From contig JAJJXM010000034.1 of assembly GCA_024516155.1 (NCBI GenBank), forward strand, positions 62,001 to 126,000: DNA of 64,000 nt, in the 5' to 3' direction. Positions 56,940-64,000 of this stretch are shown here, piece after piece. Every line of letters starts with the position of its first letter. Position 1 is the first letter of the stretch. A program made the position numbers and the translations under genes. This stretch comes from Pyronema omphalodes. Lineage: Eukaryota; Ascomycota; Pezizomycetes; Pezizales; Pyronemataceae. The notes beneath the pieces were generated by a model. It did no database searches. It saw nothing but the letters and a program-made list of their open reading frames with translations, and had not been told where the DNA came from.

Positions 56940-59900
56940 ACCTCATTCAATTCCCAGGGCTACATGGAACTTCTCCTTACTCTTCACCAGCAGGATATCC
57001 AAAGAAGTGCGTAACGAGGCTATCGATGTCATCAGAAACAGATAGAAAATCATCTATGACTATAGATATATATATAGTGGTATAATATTATGATTTCGGG
57101 CTGACATGGGCTTTAAATGGTCTTGTATAAGTATCCGAGCTATTCGTTCATGATTGTTGGATGATTTACAATCAAGTACACAGATATGATAGTCTATAAT
57201 TTATCATTAAATCGGTTGTGTACATACTTAGCTTTCCCTACTGTGTAGATGGGGCTTCTTGGTACTCGATACTTCCTCCATGTTTTCTTGAAACACATCA
57301 AACTGGAATGAGGGGAATTCGAAATCCAGACTAGATTGAAAATGAATAACTGATTACGAGGAGCAATGATGTTGATATTCCCGGAAGGGTAAGTTTATTG
57401 CGCCTGTAATTTGTTGGGGCCTATGGGTAATAAACCCCTGCAACCTTGCAACACAAATCGAAGTCAACCTGGTATAGTCAAATTGGCCCCCACCAGCTTC
57501 TGAATACGATAAGGCCAGTTGCTCAGTACCTGGATTTCATCTCAAGCGGTGTGTGACAAGGTGGTGAAGTCGACACCCTGGATTTTTAAAGCCTGATGTT
57601 GAAAATCACAACAGCCCGGCTCGCTTCTTTTACGATGATGTAACCGTGATGGGTAACTCCACTTCTTGGATTTTCCAACTGAATTAAACGTATTTTGTAT
57701 TCTTAGTAAAGACAGTAGGAGTTATGGATAAATTCAGACATATGAAACCCTGAATGAGGATCAGTCGGCAATGACTTTCCAGTAGGGTAACCGTCTGATT
57801 GTGGCAATCAGATAGATAAAATCAGCCCAAACACAGACCCACAGTAAATCTGTGTGGTAAGAGTTGAATTTATCCCCGTTTAAATCTTGTATGCTTCAAC
57901 CCGAGGGATACCACACTGTACTCGTGAAAGACTATTGCATATTTCGGCCTAGCTAGGGTTACATATCATCACCGTGCTCGTGTGTTTACCGAGATTCTTC
58001 GGCATTTGGTCCACCGTTACAAAATCAGATACTTCAACACTGTTACCGACATATAGTCAGCATTAGAAGGAATTTTCACAGAAGGTAAAAAGCTTTAAAT
58101 TTGAAAGCTTTTTTCTCAATGCTGGATGGTGATATACCCATGAAATTATGATTGTTACCTATTCCCATATAGAAAAATGCGCGTCAGGAGTTTGGCGAGA
58201 AGTTCATTGCAATGGCCTCATTGATTCCTATATGGATTCCAGACTGCAATCTCCTACATGAGATGCTTGACTATTATTCATATGTTTGAAACCCAACGAC
58301 AAATGTCATGTTCAGCGGTGAATCCAAAGAAGAGAACGCTGACTAGGAACAAGGGCATCAAGAGAATTAAATCATACCATGCATTCATACTCGGTATGTC
58401 ATATCTGATGAAGCTCAAAAAGATATTACTGTTTTGAAATATTATTTCATATGTCCAACTTGGATGGACATGCCCAGTTGAATGACAGTGATACATTGGT
58501 TCGCCCTGAATTGGAATACTCGAGCAGTAGTAATGTAAAACTGATGTTAGTACGAAAGTGGCTTATTAAGCATCGATGGTAATAAATCAACAGTGGCAAT
58601 TTCTTACAGTCCAAAAATTGAGTAGCTGAAACGTATACCTTGCGCGATTCGGTGTAATGACTGGAATGAACGAGAATACTCAATGTCACGTTAGCATTAT
58701 AACTTGATTCATTAACTTGATGAAACATTTATACCGACTAACTTTTCCTAATAAATGAATACGGAGTTAAAATTTCCCTTCCATTTGAACCGAGGAAATC
58801 ATGTCTTCCAGAACAGAGGATTTTCTACTCAAGAGAGCTTAGCTAAGCATATTCCAGTAGGAGTGCCAAACGGGTTCCCTGGTGGATGATTATTATTGCC
58901 AATATTTGGAGCTGATATCTGAGATATCATTGAGTTTTGTATAATGAATTTTTCATTTGGGATTGATTGATTTGAATCAGCGGGCAATTATTGGGTGGTT
59001 TGCCTCTATCGTCCCACCTCCCGCCCCAGTTCTTCTCTGCTCCTTTTGCTGTTATCGTCTCTCCTGAAGAATTAGCTGCTCAGAGTAATTTCTGGCTCCG
59101 TCCCTATGGATTCTCTTTTTCTTTCACCATGCTTGTTTTCTCGCGTGTTTTTCGTCTTCCGCTCCTTTTAGATCTTCCCAGGCAATCAATAAATTTCAGA
59201 ACTGGTTTACGTGGTAGCACATAAGGACTAATTACCTCGATATTTCTCAATAACAAAGCCGTCGAGATTAGATCTGCATGAGATGTCGTCTCTAGATCGC
59301 ATTGGTGGTGACTGGGTATCTTATTCAAGCCTCATCGTGACCCGGATACTTAGCGAATTGCAACAGCCCTGAACCTGGGCCTGCATTACGAGCTAGAAGC
59401 GGTTGATATAGTAGTAACATATCGAAGAACACTCCTCGAGTTTCCCAGCAGCTGCATGCATAAATGAATTCAGGGTCGAATGATAATGCACCTCGGAGGC
59501 TATGTTTTCTTTCTTACTAGCCAGGTATGGGAGTTTTCCTTCGTAGTTGCACATCATGGCACAAAACACCTGCCTAAATGCGTTAACTTTCGTCCGATTA
59601 TCGTGAAGTAATTGCTGCGTCGCAAATAAAACTCATTGTGCCATGCAACGTTCCGAAATCTTCCTACGTCTTGATACCACGATTTTCGTGAAATGCAGAC
59701 CACCGACATAATAGTTGCAGAACGTTACCCTTGTACTGAATAACACATTGTTGTTCAACTTCTTGTCATTATACTAAGTTTCTGGTAGAACGAACTATAT
59801 CCATGATTTCCATACATCTGGCATCATACCCAGGTAATAGTAAAATCAAATCATATTTATTTCCTTCCTGAGCGAATGTGAGATAAATAATCACTTCATG

Positions 59901-60880
59901 CGTTATCCTTCGATCACCGTTAAGAATGCATAGCGCACTGTCCATTCAATAGCCGTTATGCACAGTTACATCATGCCACTCATCTCAGCCTTCTTTCCTG
60001 CATGTCTGAAGTATATTACACGTCTGTCCTGGAATGATGTGCAGGATCCATATTTTGCCGCCGTGGAAGCATCGGGAACAAACGACCTTAACCTTAGCTA
60101 ACAGAAAGCTATTGCGATGTACTAAATCCTATCGAAAAGTGGATCCCAGGCTAGGGGCGAATGATGTTTGGACAACGATTACAGATAACGTTGTGAATAG
60201 TGGAGAACTAGGAATACTAACGTCTCATTCTTACAGTCTATTAGGCAATACTGCTCATCGTTAGAATTATAAACCATGGTTGGATTGCATGGACACTAGT
60301 CATAACCCGTGTTCCAGGTAGGGGTGGGCTTCGGAACGGTATGGTATTATATTACAAGACTTATTACTTCGGTAATAGGCCGTTACATTACGTTAATCAT
60401 TGAGCCAACTCTCCCTTGGACTTCATGATTAGAGTTAGGGTTATCATTAGCTAGTGGATCGACAAAACACGTGAGGAAGTGCCTAGCTAGCTATGTAGCT
60501 AGTTTGTTGAAATTCCCCCAGCTTTTGCATGGAAGGTACTAGTCACAATAGCGTGTATCAAAACCCCGGATCCGCTTCAAGATCCCAAATTGCTTCTAGC
60601 ATCCTTCTAGAACATACACAAAATACTAACAAAAATAGCGGGAGGGTAATTTTGCCCAGATTAGTTTTTCGGGCCTTTATCCAATCGGATATGTTCCGGC
60701 TGAAAGCAATAGTCTGAGTGTAGTGGCGAGCAACTACAGCCAGCCCACTGGATTGCTGAGCTGTAACTTCGTCCTTCGAAAGCTAATCGAGATGATTTAC
60801 GGTAAAACAAACGACCATCATAAGCTGCTATGGTATTAACTTAAACTCACAGCTCCTGAGGAACTCGAACATGGATTCAA

Positions 60881-61160
60881 TCATCCAGTAAGAAAAGGCA
60901 TTACAAAATTTGCACAGTCTGCAGTATTTAGCCGGAGAACTGCTGCACCAGTACCTGCATATGTACTCCGGATATCATCTATGACGACGCCTGTCGTTTC
61001 TAACATCTTCACTGATATCATGTGCCGCCTAAAATCTTCACAGGATCCACTCCAGGCATTCTGGTTTGCATCGAACGATCCAGACATGAAGTGGTAGTCC
61101 CACGGGCCACGGACACTCCGGGTCTCGAGATGGGAATGCGAACCATCACTTCAGCTAGTA
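60881..61160 (-). CDS. Exon-like open frame, unknown
   Basis: About 92 codons are open on the minus strand. The peptide includes RGPWDYHFMSGSFDANQNAW, GSCEDFRRHMISVKMLETTG and TYAGTGAAVLRLNTADCANF, and is clearly protein-like. An internal ATG lies at 61087. No acceptor or upstream exon was fixed. It may be an isolated exon of an unannotated or decayed gene. Confidence 0.3.
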
Positions 61161-62235
61161 GAAGATAAAGTTCCGGGACACACAGTACCGACTATAGCAC
61201 GATATTGCGGTTTGTGGACTTCCTTGGTAGAAATTGATTAGTTACTTGATATTATTCAAGATGGAGTGAGTGATATCCCATGAAATCCACTTACGATATA
61301 TTATATCCAAAAACACCATGCCTTTTTATAGCGCTGGCCCAACTAGAGGTCTCACTCAACCGGGTATTCCTGCTGAGATATCCCTCATTTCCTCCTTCAA
61401 GAAAACCACGGATAATAAAGTCCAATCAAATAATCCCGCAAACCCTCAAAAAAAAAATAGCTCAAGTCACAGAAGTCTCATATATAAGCTACACTTTTGA
61501 ACCCCAGCTTTTAGCTTCGCCCTAAGATTCTTAAGTCCTTGGGTCTTTGTTCATCCTTTCCGACCCCAACCAAACTGAGAACCCCCCACGTTGAGAACTG
61601 AACTTTAAGCTATTCCTACCCAGGTTCTACAATGTTTAGTTAAAATTTCGTAACCCGGTAAACCTGGTAAACAGTCGCGTGCTGCTTGTTATATATTTTG
61701 ATGTAAATCGCGGGCCGACTTATTTTGTTGCGATTCCTCCGATTGCACCGATTGCAATATCTCCTCCACGGTTGTCCAGAATCTACGACACAGCGGAATT
61801 GAATTGTCGTACAAGTAAGTTAGCTCTTACTATGGCGGGTTGAACACATGGTAGTATTCAACACACATCATACATCCACTATCAACAATCAACCAATGAA
61901 ATCATCAGAAAGTCAAAGAAATAGGCATCCAATATAACCCAGGTTTCCAAGCTAGGCTCCCAAGGCATCCGCAAGGATTCGTTCATCATTCACGTTACTT
62001 TGCAGTTCAGATACCATCGCTGAGTGTCACCAAGTTGAAACTGAAACATTCCTGTGTAAGGAAAGTTAGCCGTCGATAACCCGCAAAGCCTTGTGCTACT
62101 AAATGTATGCATGACGAATCACGTCGATATAACTTGGCTTGGCGTGTGAATATTGCTTGCTGATTGGTTGGTTGGTTGGTCACTGTTGGTGGTACCTGGA
62201 TTCTAAACATAAATATGCCCGGCCTGGTCTGGTGG

Positions 62236-63240
62236 AGTGACTATGGCACCATATGATATCTATTGTTATTCTACGATTCGTCTCTCTGATTGGTTGATCA
62301 CTATGGGCGATACACATATGCCTAGCTAGCGAAGTGACTATGGTATCTATAGTTATTCTATAATTCTCTGTTGTGATTGGTTGGAAAGATTGATTCAAGC
62401 TGGCTAAGCGACTAAGCCCTACCACTATCACTGACTAGCAACGATAAGATTCCAACAGTACTACAAACATTGAGGCCTTTTAGATATTCAGGGTTACTAA
62501 ATTTTGTGAATGTTTCCTTCTAAACAATGAATAGTGCAATTAACGAGACTAGTGTCGCATACTTGAAAATTCTTAGACATTCAATACTTCAGCTCCTAAA
62601 AGCAGCCGTTGCTAGCCTTTGGGACCGAATCCATTTCAACACCGGTCCATTGCTACGATTAGCGGGCGGTGTCAGATGCCAGATGTGTAAGACGTGACAT
62701 AATATCGTGAATGTATACCCTGCAAGGCTACAAGGCTATACCCCCACAATCTATCGATCCAGTCTCAGCTCAGACGACGCTTACTTAATCCACAGTTAAC
62801 ATATCAATTGATAATGGATATGACGGTCCTGGATCTGACTCAAATCCACTCCTACTTCTCCCGCCACATGAGCAAATGTGCGGCTACTTCCGACCTCTAA
62901 TCATCTCTCAATCCGAAATTCATAATCCAGGCGTACCATTGATATCCCAAGAGTCAGAAAACGAAAGGTAAAAGGCAAAGGGTTTACAGAAACTTAACTA
63001 TCACGAGATCTGTACCTACACATAGGACTCCTGAGTAACTCTGGTATTACATGATAGTCATTGTTATTCTTCAATTCTTTGATTTCATTGGTTACAAAGA
63101 CTACATAACGCCGATTAATCGAGCAAGCGGCTAGCTAATTAAGCCCTACCACTACCACTACCATTGATCGGCAATAATGATGTTCCAACAGTGCAACATA
63201 CATTAAAGTCTTTTCCGATATGCAGGGTCCTCGGTGCTTT
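62236..63240. repeat. Diverged direct repeats about 0.7 kb apart
   Basis: The block GTGACTATGG ... TATTCTA ... TGATTGGTTG is present at 62236-62300 and again at 62328-62385, and a relative lies at 63040-63100. Each of the last two is followed by AAGCCCTACCACTA and then TTCCAACAGT (62415-62460 and 63143-63200). Differences are mostly transitions. Confidence 0.6.
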
Positions 63241-64000
63241 GGAGTTCTAATTCCTACTCATAATTGTTACTAGTATAATTAAAAAGGCTAGCATAATGTC
63301 CTCAAAAGTTCTTCAAAGATATTCTCGTTTTCATGTCATTACTATACATGGCAGTTTTGGGCCTAACTTAAGCTTACCCCGGGGCCACTTCTTTCGTATG
63401 GGTTAAACAGTACACCATTATATCCTTCGATAGTGATCTTATTTCATTATTAAGTATTGACTATTGATATAGTGAAAATGATATATTGATGTGTGCTTTC
63501 ATTCGATATAAACTTCTTCCTTGCGCTCGTTTGCTTGTCAAAGTTTTCCCAACCTCAGTCCAGTTCCCGGTTATATGTTCTCGATATTACTTAATACTTC
63601 TTAAATAAGAGTGTATGAAATATAAACCTGGCTACCTGGCTACCTGGATGCCTGGCTAGATGATGAAAATATGGCTGGATAGTACGGGCATGAACGGGGG
63701 GCGGGGTAAACTCAGAGCTCATATGCATCCTCGAGACTCTGGCGTCCTACATCTACAGCCGCCTGGTATGCAGTGTCCAGTATCTATCAACGTTCCTATC
63801 TATCTACCCGTCCATCCATCTCTATCAGCAAAAGTAGCAAAAGCAACTATGCAGTAGCTGGATTTGAAACCGCTTTACGGTATAATTAAGTTTATCCTAT
63901 GTCAGTTTTGTATTTCATTCTTTCTACGTAGCTGAAATAGACTTTTCATGCTGAAGTTTAAGTTCGGATGGTTTTTTGTAGAACGTTTGACAGTGAGTGT

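Larger units (their letters stand above)
54494..64000. other. Gene-poor region, right edge
   Basis: About 9.5 kb with no conserved gene. It contains weak frames (56637-56939 plus, ATG-started, 100 codons; 58991-59328, both strands), an exon-like minus frame at 60881-61160 and a pair of diverged direct repeats (about 62236-62500 and 63040-63240). Nothing identifiable as a transposase was seen. Confidence 0.5.

Noticed and set aside
54494..64000. Many 60-100 codon frames on both strands
   Set aside because: Most lack ATG starts, splice partners and protein-like composition; only 56637-56939 and 60881-61160 were kept as weak candidates.
1..64000. tRNA or rRNA genes
   Set aside because: I looked for GGTTCRA-type T-loop boxes with matching A boxes and found no convincing pair.

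Overview
The window is nuclear DNA of a filamentous ascomycete (Pezizomycotina, possibly Leotiomycetes; the class is inferred from protein flavour only). Evidence: short GT-AG introns of about 45-110 bases with CTAAC-like branch sites, a fungal Zn2Cys6 regulator, a Qdr3-type MFS transporter, and typical single-copy fungal housekeeping genes. No bacterial-style operons, rRNA, tRNA or CRISPR array were seen. Splice sites were placed by eye from reading-frame continuity and need transcript support.

Layout. 1-5 kb is gene-dense: the C-terminal part of a YOL075C-type ABC transporter (cut by the window edge), sys1 (minus) and coa6 (plus). 5-28 kb is a gene-poor island. It holds a seven-exon Zn2Cys6 protein gene (15.2-17.7 kb), an unknown two-exon gene facing away from it, several exon-like fragments, a TIR transposon with a deleted relative, a 275-base tandem duplication and an LTR-like sequence. 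28-40.4 kb returns to conserved genes: an F-box protein diverging from an OTU2 deubiquitinase, a 5-hydroxyisourate hydrolase diverging from get3, then an MFS drug/polyamine-type transporter. The spacers between and after these genes (33-43 kb) are full of microsatellites and long G or C tracts, and hold a non-autonomous hAT-like element with an exact 8-base target duplication.

43-54.5 kb mixes lineage-specific genes and conserved ones: three multi-exon genes of unknown function on the minus strand, reconstructed here by joining frames, an RGG-repeat protein, emp24 (p24-beta/TMED2) and a small hypothetical gene. 54.5-64 kb is gene-poor with diverged repeats and only weak exon candidates.

Functionally the conserved genes are not a pathway. 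Three belong to membrane traffic and insertion (sys1 at the Golgi, emp24 in COPII/COPI vesicles, get3 in tail-anchored protein insertion), one to mitochondrial cytochrome oxidase assembly (coa6), one to purine breakdown, two to the ubiquitin system and two to membrane export. I found no clear new molecular system. The most interesting items are the unknown multi-exon genes, the mobile elements and a perfect 20-bp hairpin.
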